A stretch of DNA of 64,000 nucleotides from Welwitschia mirabilis (Eukaryota > Gnetophyta > Gnetopsida > Welwitschiales): positions 148,483,050-148,547,049 of the forward strand of contig JBOZIK010000001.1 in assembly GCA_051453625.1 (NCBI GenBank), given 5' to 3'. Of this stretch, positions 1 to 12,770 are shown one piece after another; positions within the stretch are counted from its first letter, which is position 1, and every line of letters starts with the position of its first letter. Made by a program: the position numbers and the translations under genes. The notes under the pieces are model-generated. The model was not told where the DNA came from and searched no databases. It saw nothing but the letters and a program-made list of their open reading frames with translations.

Positions 1-1200
1 TAAAGTGTGTGGATGTAATTTTAATGGTCAAAAGACATTTATGAAAATCCTTCATGCAAGTTTCTATTAGCCTATCCTCTTCAAAGATTCATTTAAATAT
101 ATAAGAAAATTTAAAATTTGTCAATGTTTTGACAGCCTTTTCATATCTCAATACATGCTCCTTAGAGAATAGACCTCTTGATTATTGGAGCATATACTTT
201 ATAGGCCCTCTTACACCATATTCATATAATAAAAATTACATCCTAGTTATTATGGATTATGTGATCAAATGGGTAGGAGCCATTTTTACATTCATAAATG
301 ATGTCACAAATATGTGTTTTTTTCTTATATCTAATATTTTCCATAAATTTGACTTTCCTAGAATCTTCATTAGTAACCAATGTAGTCATTTTACAAATGA
401 GGCTCTTAGGAAACTTTTCCTCTTTATTAGAATTGAGCATAGAATAGCAAAAGCTTATCATCCTCAAACCAATGGTTAAGCTAAAAATGCTAATAAGGAA
501 ATAAAGAAAATTCTTTAAAAACTAATCTCCAAAAATAAGAAGTCTTGATCTATTAAACTTCATGATATACTTTGGGCTTATCACACTACTTTATATAATT
601 CACTTAGTTTTTCCCCTTATGAACTTATGTATGGTAAATATTATGTTCTTCTTATTAATGTGTGCTATAATTCTTATAAAACCATTCATTGACTTAATTT
701 CATGGATTTTGATAATAATATTTAGGATAAACTAGTCCAACTTTGACATGTTAATTAGAAATACAATCATACTATCTATAGCTAACTCATCCATAAAGCT
801 CAAGTAAAGTTTTACCATGATAAAAAGATTACCTCTAAAGATTTTCAATTTAGTCAGTTGATTCTATTATTCAATATTCAAGAAAGTCTTCTTCATAATA
901 AATTGATCTCTACATGGTTATACCTTACTTAATAGAAAATGTGCATATAAATGGATCTATTGAGATTTTCAATTTAAATACTTATGAAATGTCCAAAGTA
1001 AATGGATAATAGTTAAAGTTATATCAATCACCTAATAATTATCATTATACCATAGATATTGTTGAATCAATTAATTGAGATTATCCTCTTACCAAAGAGA
1101 AGCATTGTCCCTTTACCATTGTCTAAATAGTTTCTAAAATAGATTTTTTGGTTGAGTTAGCTTATTATTTGATTGTTTACTAACTTAGTTTTATGTTATA
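1..1200 (+). pseudogene. Ty3/gypsy integrase remnant (Ty3-1)
   Basis: This is the 3' end of a pol polyprotein, cut by the window edge. Just before position 128 a frame reads like the end of the integrase zinc-finger region (a stop replaces the Trp of a FYWP-type motif). After a frameshift, 129-479 reads as integrase core: DYWSIYFIGP, then YILVIMDYVIKWV, FISNQCSHF and YHPQTNG. Downstream, AYHTTLYNSLSFSPYELMYG (about 580-640) and a VNG-type C-terminal tail (about 985-1,010) follow with many stops. All three DDE positions are lost: the first Asp is Tyr, the second is Asn, and the Glu after QTNG is Lys. The first stop after QTNG falls where Gln is expected. In a live element integrase inserts the cDNA; this copy cannot code for it. 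Assignment to Athila/Tat-type gypsy rests on motif spacing and wording. Confidence 0.9.
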
Positions 1201-1439
1201 TTTTATATAAGTTTTCATAAAATTAATTCTTTACTTTGAGAGTTAAGAATGATAAATATTGAATTTTAGCCAATCTAAGACATTCTAATGTCTATGACCA
1301 TCAATATCTATGCTGACTTTTGCTTAAGTATTAGTTATGTCAAATCAAATGCTAATTCATAACTTTATACTTAGTTAATATATTATTTCAATGATTAAAC
1401 AATGTTTCAAAAATGGGATTATGATCTATTCTTTTAAGG

Positions 1440-1700
1440 GGAAAAAAATTTAAATAGAAAATAAAAACAACAAAAGATAAAATAAAAAATTAAAATGTTA
1501 AAATAAATTTCATGACATCCTACTACATCTATACTAGTGTAAATTTTCCTGAAAAGTACCTTTGGCAGTATGATATTGTAGTTTTGGAACTATAAAAAAG
1601 AGTCAGTTGATTATGACTTAGTCTCAACTTGTGAATTCTTATTGTTTTATAGTGGTTGCACTTACTTCATCATAATGAATAGTATTTTTTAACACCTGTT
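1440..1700 (+). other. A-rich tract plus conserved noncoding domain (Ty3-1 copy)
   Basis: An A-rich run (about 1,440-1,500) is followed by a block (about 1,510-1,690) matching sequence at the same place in three other elements here (35,061, 41,367 and, reversed, 18,240). Recognisable pieces are a CATGA(C/T)(A/G)TCCTACTAC-type start, TAAATTTTCCTGAAAAG, GAGTCAGTTGATTATG and GTGGTTGCACTTACTTCATC. No frame stays open through it. It lies between the integrase tail and the 3' LTR. Function unknown. Confidence 0.6.
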
Positions 1701-2573
1701 TGTCTTGATTTTTCATAACTCTAAAGACATAAATTTAAGAGCATGATAGAACATATTGATCATTGGATGATATAGTAGCCAAAGTTCATTGCTTATTTAG
1801 TAAATGATTGGATTGATTTTAGCCCTAAAATTATATTAACACCTTATAGCAGAATCATTTACTACTATTGGAATCATTTTCCCTATCATATGAAGTTTAT
1901 TATGGTCTAGCACTAAATCATGCATCTTTACTATCAAGAAATTTTATGATGAAAATCATTGAGTCTAGTTAGGAAAATATTGAGGGTAAATAGTTAATCT
2001 TATTCATATGCATTTTTATTGTATTTTACATCTTATTGACTATTTTTGCTTGAGAGTTTCAAAGACACTATCACATTTTACTCTTATCTTAATAGGATGT
2101 CTAGATTTTTACCTTGTCATTGACCTTCTCCTTCCCATATTTTTGCTTTCATCTTTGACCCTTATTTTCATTTTATAATTGTGTTTTTTTGTTTTAATTT
2201 TCTTTTTTATTTTACATCCCTTGATACTTTTAGCTTGTTCTTTATGATTATTACAAGTACACTTACCTAAAAATTTCTAATAAATTTATCTACTTCGTGA
2301 TTTTGAAATCTCTAGGATCCTCAAAAGATTGGATTTAATTAAAAAAATTATTTAATGGGAATATATTTTTTATAGATTTTAAATAATAAACTCTAAATTA
2401 AATACATATATTCCTCATGATGTTAAATTAAAATATCTTTTTAATATGCACTTTAACAATATAAGATATTTTATGCTTCATTGTTATGCTTTATTCTTTT
2501 TCAAATTTATCTCACTTCTATCATTTTCTACTTTTTTTCTCAGGGGTTGACAAATATTTAGTAAGTGGATATA
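1701..2573 (+). other. 3' untranslated region of Ty3-1
   Basis: About 870 bp between the conserved domain and the LTR. I see no extra 3' reading frame like that of Ty3-4, only AT-rich sequence with stops in every frame. The last bases (AAGTGGATAT, about 2,563-2,572) stand where sister elements have their polypurine tract. Confidence 0.5.
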
Positions 2574-3985
2574 TGTTATAAGTCCAATATGTGATATTTA
2601 ACGTCATGTTTAAGGTATGTTTTGGGCATATTTAATAGGTTTGTTAATGAAATGGGGAGAATCTAAAGGTCAATCAAGATGATCATATAGAACACTAAAT
2701 CTGGAGATCATGCATTCTTTTAGAACATATTTCAAACTTTTTAACTTTTCTAGAGCACGATGAATCTAGTGGAGAATGACAAATGATGATCAAGAGGCCA
2801 AAGGATGAATAATAGATTATTTTCCACCTTATCATCTTGACAACAATTAAGTAGATGACTAATAGGATTAATAAATAATGAAACTAGGTTTCTACTAATA
2901 GTCATTCATTCTATCATCTAGACAATACTCCTAAGGACAATAGCCATTAAAGTAACTAAACCACATCTTAAAGATAGTTTAGAAGCTAATATAATATACC
3001 ATAAAATTTAGCACCTTTGGAAGAGATAACAATACGTCAAGTAAGTGAGAAACCATGATTAAGTTTAGCTTAATGTTCTCTCTTTACTAATATACTTGCA
3101 AAAGGTGAAGGAATAGTAGTCTTAGTAGGAAATAGTTTTAAATACCAAGAATAAGAAAATTATAAAATATAAAAATAAAAAATATTGAAGATGACTTGTT
3201 GTGCACTTGCTCATTTGGACAACATCAGGATGACTTGTAGGATCATAAGAAATAAAACTGATAAATTAATTATTAACAATCATCCATTTGTCTTTTAGAT
3301 GACAAGTAAGATGACATTAAAAGTATAAAATTCAATCATAACTAAGAAGGGACATTGAGAATAAGAAGTTGTTGGAATAAGAAATCAACCAGTATCCACC
3401 ATGTTATCTAGACAATACAAGCTGATAAGAGCCATAATGAATATAAAATAAACTCCATTAGTTGTAAAATTAATGTTATGATTACCTCTAATTTATTTTA
3501 GCTCTTCAGAGGCCCTAATCATCATTTTAAATTCATTAATACCTAATTGAGATCCCTTATTTTATATCTTTAGTGCGTCAATTAGTTTTGTAATGATTTA
3601 AAGATCAATTAAGTAAGGGATTTTTCCTAATTATATAGAAAGACATTTCTCAATACTGAGTTATGTATCCTTCATTGAGGATTTCTTACTTTATAAAAGG
3701 ATGTGAACATTTTGATTAATAGAGTTATTAATTTAAGTATCCTTATCAAATTGCTTTTTTAATATTTCTTATAGTTGTATGACAACAAACTAATGCACAT
3801 GATTAATATTCACATTTAGGTTGCATCCATCTTTACAACTTCAATTCATTGCATCATTGTGTTTTAGTTCTATACTTTTTAATTGAAGCAATTTAGTTCT
3901 AGAATATAACATTTGGATTAACTTTCATATACTAGTGCATTTTGTATGAGTTTATTAAGAATTGCAAATATTAAAGCTAAAGGAT
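2574..3985 (+). repeat. 3' LTR of Ty3-1
   Basis: The LTR starts at TGTTATAAGTCC right after a decayed polypurine tract. It aligns with the Ty3-4 3' LTR start at 44,895 (TGTTGCAATGTC). It shares the internal marker GAGTTATGTATCCTTCATTG (about 3,658-3,677) with the Ty3-4 and Ty3-6 LTRs. Near the 3' end, ATAACATTTGGATTAAC matches the Ty3-6 LTR (ATGACATTTGGATCACC). The exact 3' end is not clear and is placed at about 3,985 by alignment. Scattered TCATC/GATGA arms occur in the first half. Confidence 0.7.
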
Positions 3986-4330
3986 TCATTAGAAGAAAAT
4001 ACAAGATTGATTACATGAATTACATCCCAATAAGAGAATTGCTATAAGATCTTTATGTAACTAATAAAAAGCATGTATTTTATAAGTAAGAAATCCAATT
4101 AAATCATTCTCTTAGAAAGGGTAAAATTACAAATAAATCATTAAGGATTTTTATGGGTTATTATGTAAAAAAAATACTTCAATCCATTAGGTAATTCTAT
4201 CAATTGAAATTTAAAATTTTTCACTTATGAAAGTATCCCCTTATGTAAGTATAATAACCATTTTTATGAGTAAATTTTTAACAGATTCAACATGGTAAAG
4301 TCATAAATGTCATACTTAAGAAGGGGTTCA
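3986..4330. other. Unassigned AT-rich stretch
   Basis: Between the Ty3-1 LTR and the recognisable part of Ty3-2. No motif recognised; it is probably the PR-RT linker of Ty3-2, truncated where Ty3-1 inserted. Confidence 0.35.
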
Positions 4331-4910
4331 AATTGTCTATGAATGTATTCATCCAAGTTATTGCATTAAAATTCATTATTGATATTGCAAGGGTTGGAGG
4401 AAGTTAAAATTTCTAAGGTGGTTAAATATTCTTATTGATCATCAAATAGTATGGAATCATGCAAGGAAATAAGCCTTCTTCTAATGGATTATGTTGAATA
4501 ACCATGAAATATATAACTTATTCTTGAATTTTTAAGTTATCTCTTATGTCATTTTAGTTTGAGTATTGATAATGAAATGGGCTGTAGCATAAAAAGATCT
4601 CCTCAAAAGCAATGAATATCCTCCATTATGATCAACCTTAGTAATAACTACATCTATGAGGTAAAAGGCCTCTTCAATTTAAATAACCAAACATTTTATA
4701 ATACTAATGATCTTTTGCTAGAAAAATTAGCCAATTCCAACACAATTTTGATAGGTTTTATTCTCTTTTATAAGCTAACAGTCTTTTATATTAATTAAAT
4801 CCTTCTTAATCCTCTTTTTTATTTTAACAAAATACTAATCATGACATCCCTTAGGTATTTAAACTTAGGAACGTTCTGTATCACAAAGTTGAAAGAGGAT
4901 TAGGTAATAA
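4331..4910 (-). pseudogene. Ty3/gypsy aspartic protease region (Ty3-2)
   Basis: Read on the minus strand, about 4,560-4,800 gives VIQIEEAFYLIDVV-like and RRSFYATAHFIINT motifs (with stops). These match the end of the retropepsin region in Ty3-5 (22,289-22,600: FLGRSFYVIAHYIINT) and Ty3-4 (29,020-29,235). The active-site part would lie near 4,800-4,900 and is too decayed to read. Protease would cut the Gag-Pol polyprotein. The reverse transcriptase that should follow is missing; the element is cut off near 3,990 by the Ty3-1 LTR. Confidence 0.7.
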
Positions 4911-6700
4911 AAAATCTACTTCGAAGAATTTAATTTTGCCTTCTTTTGACTATATATTTTTAAACTTTGTTCTACTTTAGATTATCTTATAAAATATTTG
5001 AAAAAGATAAGTTAATACTAACATCTTCCATAATTTCCTTAATATGGTCATCATACATTGAATTAGGTTTTAATGTCTTAAGCTAAGGGGTTATTAACTT
5101 TTTTTACATATCATCCTTTAATATTTTATTATTGGATTTTACTTTATAATTTAAAGGGAAATATGGTTAATCAAGGATTTCTATGTTATCATCATAAGTT
5201 ACATTCTTTTCTTGATTAAAGGACATTAAGGATTCCTTTTATGAGGTAATTTCATGATCATTTCTTGTTACTACTTCCAATCCTTCTTCACTTCAATAGA
5301 ATTTGGTATATCTTAAATTGCAAGTGATTCTTATTGTATTTGATTCCCTATCATGGTTTATTTAAGGATTTTTATGATATTTTCAATGTTTTTACTCTAA
5401 TTTTCCATGTTTTTGTTGTTATTCTCATCCATCTTCTTCAACTACTCAATGAAATCTTTAAGGAAGTAATTCCTATTAAAGTTGAGTTAAAAGTTGTTGC
5501 TTCTAAACTTATTATCAAATGAAAGTCTAAAGTTTATTAATGGTTTATTATTTCTTAACTAAAATTATTAATTATTTATAAATGTATGAGGTCTTTGATT
5601 GAATGAATAAACTTTCTTAGGAATGGATTCTTTATAAGTTGGTAAAGAAAGATATTATTTAATGGAATAAGAGTGTTCACATATTTTTCAAAGAGAATAG
5701 TAAACAAAACACTAAGATTCCTGATTTAACTTTTTAGTAGCTTTTTAAAGTGCTAGTAAGATCTTTAATAAGAGTGTTGGAATTGGATTACTCTTCATAT
5801 TGGACCTTCTTTAAATCCTAAGCATTTTAACTATAATTATTCCCTTCTTTAAAGTTTGTTTAGGCCATGTTTAACTAATATTTACAATTATTCAAATGAT
5901 TTTTAAGAATTTTTCAAAGTTAAGTAAATTAAATTACATATGAATGAAAAATACACTAATTCATTTATTTACCTATTTATTTTACTACAAAAATGGCAAG
6001 TTAATTCTTCCTTAGTGAGTTCATCTACTAGGTTGGACAAAGTAGCTATTTAGAATTTCATAGGTTGTGAAATAATGTTTATGAGGTAGTTATGTAGAAT
6101 TGTTAATCTTCTTTCTTCTTCTTCTCATGATGGTTTTGCTCATGAATCTATTGATGAAAGCATTTCGCACTTGGTTCAAAGTCTTGAGGCTTTTATATAG
6201 GATAGTTATACACCAATTCTTTTCCTTGCCTTTAAGGGTGAAAGGAAAAATATCCATGTAGGTTTATTAGTAATTGTATTTTTTTCCATTTCGTAATGTA
6301 AGGATAAGTTGTTTAATCTTTGTTAAGTTTTAGATAGGATCTTTTCTATATTCTCCTAAAAATGTTAGATATGCATTAAGGTTTTTTAATTTTACATCAT
6401 CTCCAAGTGGTAGCTTAAAGGGATTTTATACTTTTATGATGTCTTTGATAGTTTGTAAATTACTATAAGAAGTTAACATTTTTTAAGAGGAATTCATAAA
6501 ATTATTAGATAAGGTTAAAGGTTTAAAATTAAAAGTATTACTAAGAGAGGGAGAGTTATGAGGTATAGGCTTTTTAGAAGGATTACTAAGAGAAGAATAA
6601 CCATTAGAAGGAGTTTCTTTAAGAAGAAAATTTTATCTTTTATCATAATTAAAGTTTAGATGAGGTCTTCATCAAGGAATATATAATAAAGAAATATTAA
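4911..6700 (-). pseudogene. Ty3/gypsy gag region (Ty3-2)
   Basis: Minus-strand reading from about 6,400 gives LNAYLTFLGEYRKDPI and LILTLRNGKK. The same words appear in the gag of Ty3-5 (24,036-24,239) and Ty3-4 (26,629-26,967). This is the capsid part of Gag, which packages the RNA. Further on (about 6,120-6,180) comes a FMSKTIMRRRRK-like stretch. About 4,911-5,560 corresponds to the gag-PR spacer. There are many stops and no frame over 60 residues on this strand. A plus-strand open frame at 5,334-5,522 has no family resemblance and looks like chance. Confidence 0.65.
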
Positions 6701-7370
6701 ATATAGAAAAATCATTTTGTTTAATTTAATAAATAATTTTTTTTCTCACCTTAACTTCCTAAATGAAATTCCACTAAACCTTCTTTGATTATTTCTTTCA
6801 AAAAATTTTGTTATCTAATTTACTTCTTCTTTCTAGTGTTTACCCTTGGTGATCAAACAATGTTAAATAAACTTTTTTATAATAAAGTAAAAGGAACCTC
6901 CAAGATTACTTAGAGTTGTAAGAAGTACATTTAATCAAATGTATGTGATAATCACTTAGATTACATGAAGTGAAAAGTATAAGAAAAGTTTGGTATTACA
7001 AACGTGATAATCCCTAATATCACATAAAGTAGTAGGATTATACATAATAAGGAATGGAAATCTTTTTTTCAAAAGAGTAGATTAAAAATGATAAATAATA
7101 ACATGTTAAAATCAAAACTAGAGTTAGAGATAATTTCAAAAAATAAAGGCACTAAAAATAAAATCAAATTCAACTTTAAAATGGTAAAAAAATAAATTAC
7201 ACTAAAAAATGATAATCAATTGGGTACTTGTAGGCCCAAAAGGTAATCATGTAAACACAAGTAGGTCTAACTTGGAAATATAATACACACTATTTAAATA
7301 AATAACCTTAAAAATAATATTACTTACTTAACTAGTAAGAACCAATTATTCTAAATCTTCTTTCATATCT
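6701..7370 (-). other. 5' leader of Ty3-2
   Basis: Untranslated stretch between the primer-binding site at 7,371 and the gag homology. It holds a GTGATAATC motif twice (about 6,948 and 7,001) but no reading frame. Confidence 0.5.
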
Positions 7371-7389
7371 TCGCTAGAAATGACATCAA
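7371..7389 (-). promoter_or_regulatory. Primer-binding site of Ty3-2, decayed tRNA-Asp type
   Basis: Plus-strand TCGCTAGAAATGACATCAA aligns base for base with the Ty3-5 site TCCCTGGTAATGATGCCAA at 25,060. Most differences are transitions. It is followed by two bases and then TGTTATAATG, an LTR edge. A tRNA 3' end would prime minus-strand cDNA here. Confidence 0.7.
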
Positions 7390-7391
7390 AA

Positions 7392-8250
7392 TGTTATAAT
7401 GTAAAAGGATTTGATTTAATTTCTTTATCCTTAATCAATAACTTGAAATGTTATAATGTTTAATTCATGAATTTACATACTAATATAGAGTATTACCCTA
7501 AACATTATAAACTAGTGAGGAAATTAATAGAATATTAAGAATATTAGCTCATGTGATGGAAGGAAAAATTATAAATTTAGTGATAAATTCACTTAAAAAT
7601 TGAATTAAAATCTAATTTAATGGATAAATGTTTGTAATATAGTGCAATTTAAATAGAATGAATGAATATTAAATGAATGCAATTCTAAATGCAAGTTATA
7701 ACTAATTAACTAATGTATTATCATTTAGATTAATCTTTATTATTTATATCAATTACAAATTGACTAGCATTGCATTGTAATCAATACAAACTATAAGGAG
7801 TATAAGAAGGAATAGTTTAAGAGACATAATTTAGTTATGTTTTATTAATTAAACAAATTAAGAGCATCTACTTAGGAGTAAAAATTCCTCAATGAAGGAA
7901 TCACAAGCCAATGTCAAGTTAGCTCTTCTCATAAGATGGATGGATCCTAATGCTCTAAAATCTCCAAGTATTATGAGAATTCTAAATTCATCAAAAACAT
8001 TTCAAAATAGGTTCTTAATAACATGAAAAAATTGACATTTTGATTAAGTTATTTGACTAATTTATCTTAATAAAAGATATTAATATAATTGATTTATCAT
8101 AAAATTATGTCTCCTATCACTTTTCTATATGAATCATAAACTTATCATATTTTCATAAAATTTCTAGAACATTTATATTAATTTTAAGAACATTTTTAAA
8201 GATGATGATTATCTAGGCTAAAACATCGATGCCACCATCTAAGTCACTAG
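7392..8250 (-). repeat. 5' LTR of Ty3-2 (partial)
   Basis: The LTR edge TGTTATAATG lies two bases from the PBS. The marker CATACTAATATAGA (about 7,477) matches the Ty3-5 LTR (about 25,157). The far end is not resolved; similarity fades after about 8,000, and the next element's LTR begins somewhere before 8,630. Confidence 0.55.
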
Positions 8251-8399
8251 GTGCCATAGGTACTTTTGTACAACATATTTTCAAACCCACATTTCTAACT
8301 TGTCATATGAAATTTATCTAAATGTAATTATGGGCTTAATTAGATTTTACATTGAAAGTAGCTTACATTTTCAAGGATGTGCGATGATGATGATGATAA

Positions 8400-9334
8400 C
8401 ATGCAATAGCAACATGTGGTATTGCTAAATAGGATGACAGTGGATACTCATAACTATGATAGTAGTTGAGAAAAGTAGTAGCATTCAAAAGCCAAGTATT
8501 GAGCTAGACCTGATGATTTCTATCTAATATAAGATAAAAAATGATTTACCTAATACTACATATCATATTTTTTAATTTCTCACCTAATGCTATAAGATAA
8601 AATCTTGTAACTACTCTTTATCCCATCTTTACCTATAAAAGGATCTTCAGACCTTTATTATAAGATCCTTTATTTTAGTGAAGTAATAGACCCTTTGAAG
8701 AGTTAATTCATGATGGCCTTTTAAGTGCTTATTTAAGGAGTGATTTCACTTTAAGGATAACTTAAGGAGTTCTTTCTAGCTTTCTTCTTATTTCATTAAT
8801 TTAATGTATTCTTTCTAATTCAATATCATAGATTTTCATTTTCATTTTAAGTTAGAAATAACTACATACTTTCAATGCTTAGTGAATATACATTGTCAAA
8901 TTATTTTATCATTTGAGTGAGTTTCTTAATCTTAATTTTGTTAATTATTTACTTTCCATGCTTATTTTAGGGCTATAAAGGATTATGTAATCTTATAATT
9001 CACTAACTTTCAAAAGGTGAATGAGATCATGTCACCATAACCTAAGGCATCAATACTTGATAATTTTATATATGTTTCAGAAAGCTACAGCACATTTTCA
9101 AAGTGAAGAATAGCTAGTGGATGAATCAAGTAAATACTTAAAGGTTTCTTACTTTCCTATTTTTCAACAAATTTTATACTCTCTTCATTTTCCATTTCTT
9201 TTAATTATAACTTTTAAGTAAGTAAGAAGTTGTGTAATTTCTAAAATCCAACCCCAATTTATCCTTGTAAAAGAATGATACTATTTTCTTATTTAGTTTA
9301 AAATTATTTTATGTACTAAATAAAATATAGATTC
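8400..9334 (+). repeat. 5' LTR of Ty3-3 (outermost element)
   Basis: The 3' edge is set by the primer-binding site at 9,335. The 5' edge is uncertain. A TATA-type promoter lies at 8,634-8,642 and the sequence downstream looks like R/U5. No matching 3' LTR is inside the window, because the element is interrupted by later insertions. Confidence 0.5.
8634..8642 (+). promoter_or_regulatory. TATA box in Ty3-3 LTR
   Basis: TATAAAAGG in ACCTATAAAAGGATC, a good match to a plant LTR core promoter. A start site would be expected about 30 bp downstream. Confidence 0.45.
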
Positions 9335-9353
9335 TAGCATTATTTCTTAAGGA
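9335..9353 (+). promoter_or_regulatory. Primer-binding site of Ty3-3, decayed
   Basis: TAGCATTATTTCTTAAGGA aligns with TGGCGCCGTTGCCGGGGA, almost wholly by C-to-T and G-to-A changes, plus one transversion and one inserted base. A leader-like stretch follows (TAACTACTTATAAAGAGCAC). Confidence 0.55.
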
Positions 9354-10433
9354 TAATAGCATGGTAACTACTTATAAAGAGCACAAAGTTTACTTTCCTA
9401 CAAGTGTTTTAGTTTATATTTTTATTTTCTAGTGATTGGTATTGTTATTTCTAGTGATATCCAAACTAGATTATTTTCTTTTTCTTTAGAGTGTTTGTTT
9501 TTATTTTTTTTAATTTCTAGTGGTTAATCCTAGGAACTTTTAGTGATGATCAAACTAGCTTGTTTTTAAGTCTTCTTTATTTTTCTATGCTAACATAATT
9601 TGTCTGAATTTTTATAACTTATAACCATAAGATAAAAGATTAAAAAACAAAGTCATTTAATTTGCAAGATTTCTTTCATCTCTTATGTTTTTAATTTAGT
9701 CTTTTATTTTTGTTTTGGACATTTCTATAAATTTTTTATTGTAAATGTTAAATCACTACAAATTTTTTTGTGATTTAATTTTCATTAAGATTGGTTTTTA
9801 GTGCATTGCCATTTTTTATTTTGATTACATTTTTTAATGATCTAGTAACATCAATCACATTATAAGATCTCTATGAATCCATCATTTTTTTTTTTTTGCT
9901 GAAATGTAAAACTCACATTCTAATTGATGTCAATGCCTTTCCTCATTAGAGTCACTAGTGTTTCTATGCTACATACTTTAAATGTTTTCTTAAAACCTTT
10001 GTAAAAATTCATAGATCCCTCTGTCATTTGGGCTCCATTACAAACTTTCTAGAATCCATCTAAAACTCCATTTGAACCTTACATGCCTTGGGTTCAAGAT
10101 TAGTAGAAGATTAATCAGAAATTCCTTTAATATGAACTTCATTTCAGAATAATTATAAAGAAACTCATAGGAGAATTAACCCTATGATAACACCCAACAA
10201 GAATAAGCATCCTCCTCCTAACAACAAAATAATTTAAATTTCTGATCTATTTTCTATTTTCCTTTTCATGAACCATTATCAAATTGATATATAATAAATT
10301 AATTAAATACCCTTTACCTTATTCAAGAGATAGCTAAAAATAAAAATAATATAGTAATGATGCATATAAGCAAATCCTTTATGATTACTTTTAACTACAA
10401 TTCTTAGGAACACCTTCATGTATAGTGGAATTT
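9354..10433 (+). other. Leader and possible gag start of Ty3-3
   Basis: T-rich leader to about 10,100. The stretch after about 10,130 may hold the start of gag (a run of Pro and Asn codons near 10,200), but no convincing motif is present. It ends at the 5-bp direct repeat flanking Ty3-4. Confidence 0.4.
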
Positions 10434-10438
10434 CCTAT
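10434..10438 (+). repeat. Left target-site duplication of Ty3-4
   Basis: CCTAT directly before the LTR. ACTAT (46,137-46,141) directly follows the 3' LTR: four of five bases match. Confidence 0.5.
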
Positions 10439-12724
10439 TGTTATGATGCAAAATTATATATATTTAATAGAATATTTTGAGTGTTTCTGAAAGACATTAG
10501 GTAAGTTTATATAGAGCTTTGATAATAATGGAGAGTCAATACAATAATCATGAAAATATTAAATATTCATTACATTTGATAGTATTTTACAAAAATTACA
10601 ATACTTCTTATCTGAAGAAGAAATCATGTAATTAAATAGGCTAATCTAACCAAAAAAATAACTTTAATAGTCCATCATCCATTACATTATCTAGATGATA
10701 GTATACATGATAGAGGAAATCATATTGACTAGGATGCTAACTAAATCAAACTAGTAACTAATGTGAATCCTATGTGATATGGCACCGTCTCCTCCATTAT
10801 TTAGATGATAGACAAGATGACTTCTAAAAATAACTATTTACTAGACTTAACCAAACTTCTATAATGTGTCATGTGCACTCTTATGCATTCATTAGGGTTT
10901 TATCATGTCTATTAGGATTTACTATTTTTAAAGTCTTATTTGTAATAAATACTTCCTCTTCTTTCAACTCTAACTTTGATCTTCTTTAATAGAGGAAATT
11001 TTTGTGATAGGAGATCAAAGGGAAGAAGATCCATCTAGTATTATTATTGAAAGATATTTTCTTGGTATTGAGCTATGTATCCTTCATTAAAGAGATACTA
11101 TTTTATAATACATATGTTAATTTACTTTTAATCAAAATCCTTTTTCTTTTAATATTATTGTATGTACACCTCTCTTATGGCTTATGTTGGATATGATACC
11201 ATGAAAGCTTCTTATTTAATATAGATCATAAGAGAAATGTTTATTAAAGTTGAAAGTGCTAGAATAGTTACATTTAATTTTCCATTTTGTAGATTAATAT
11301 TCCATATTTTTCATATCCTATTTTATGTGCCTAATAGCTTAAGTTAATTAGGATTTAGTGATAGTTCTACATGATTAATCTAGATTATATAGGATCTATT
11401 TCTATGATAGATTGATTTGGTAATTAAATAGATATTACATTTAGGATAAATCTTATATTTCATTTATATAATATGTTTATTTATATTATTTCCTTCATTG
11501 TTTTTCTACTTAAAATAAAATACAAAAATATTTCATTGGAAATCAAGTCTCTTTCTCCTCATCTGTTCCTTTAATGGATTATGAGATTTGAATTCACTTC
11601 TGTCTATATTATTGTGTTGTGTTTTGTAATATACATACATAGATACATATATATATATATATAATTGACNNNNNNNNNNNNNNNNNNNNNNNNNNNNNNN
11701 NNNNNNNNNNNNNNNNNNNNNNNNNNNNNNNNNNNNNNNNNNNNNNNNNNNNNNNNNNNNNNNNNNNNNGGTATTTGATGCATTGTTTATTATAAGTTGA
11801 GTTTATATTACTTATAATTGTATTTTATATATTTTAAATACTTATTATTATTATTATTTTTCAATTAGTTTATTTATTTTTACATCTATAAATTAGTATG
11901 AATTCTATTGTCCTTAGTTTAATTAACATTTACTTTTTTCCCCAAAAGTGAAGCATAACTTAAGAAAGTCATAACTCATTTAACACTAAGTAAATATTTG
12001 TAAAATTTTTCATGTAGGTTTAGAATCATGTAAGAAATTTAAAATTTTTAAAATAGTAATAGTTTTATGAGTAAAATAATTTTTAAAATTTATTTCATGA
12101 AAATAACTTAAAATATACAAGCAAAAATGGGCAAGTAAAAAATCTCAGTTTTAAAACTTAATAGAAAGTCTTGGTATAAATTAAATAGTTTTACTTATAG
12201 ATAATTCAATAATATTTTAAAAAATTATTTATTTATTTAAAAACTCCAAGTAGATTAAAAGTTATAGCCATTCTAGTAAAGGGCATTATTTTAGCAACTC
12301 TAACATTAAAGTAGTTTTTATAGTTAAAGGTTAATCCTATGAAATGTGTCTATTCTAATTTAGATTTAATAAAATTAGTCTTTAGGGATAATATGATGAA
12401 TCTAGTATAAGAAAAGGTAGTATAATTTATTTTTACATTTTTAAATAAATAATTAAAAATTTTTAGTTTTAATGCCTTTTCAAAGCTAAGAAAATTTATA
12501 AATAATTTTAATAATTATAGAAAATTATATAATGTAATTAAAAAATTATTTTAAATGCTATATATTGTTTATAGTTAACTTAAATTTATGTTTATCATTT
12601 TAATATATTATTTATTAATATTTAGACCCTTATTCTTGCATTTTAAGCATAAACATTAGGGTGGTCTACTTAATAATTTTAGAGATGTGTAGCTCAATTA
12701 TTTTGATTATACATACATACATAG

Positions 12725-12770
<46 letters not shown>

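Noticed and set aside
6843-6866. CCCTTGGTGATCAAACAATG as primer-binding site of Ty3-2
   Set aside because: The match needs several indels; 7,371-7,389 matches base for base and is followed by a proper LTR edge.
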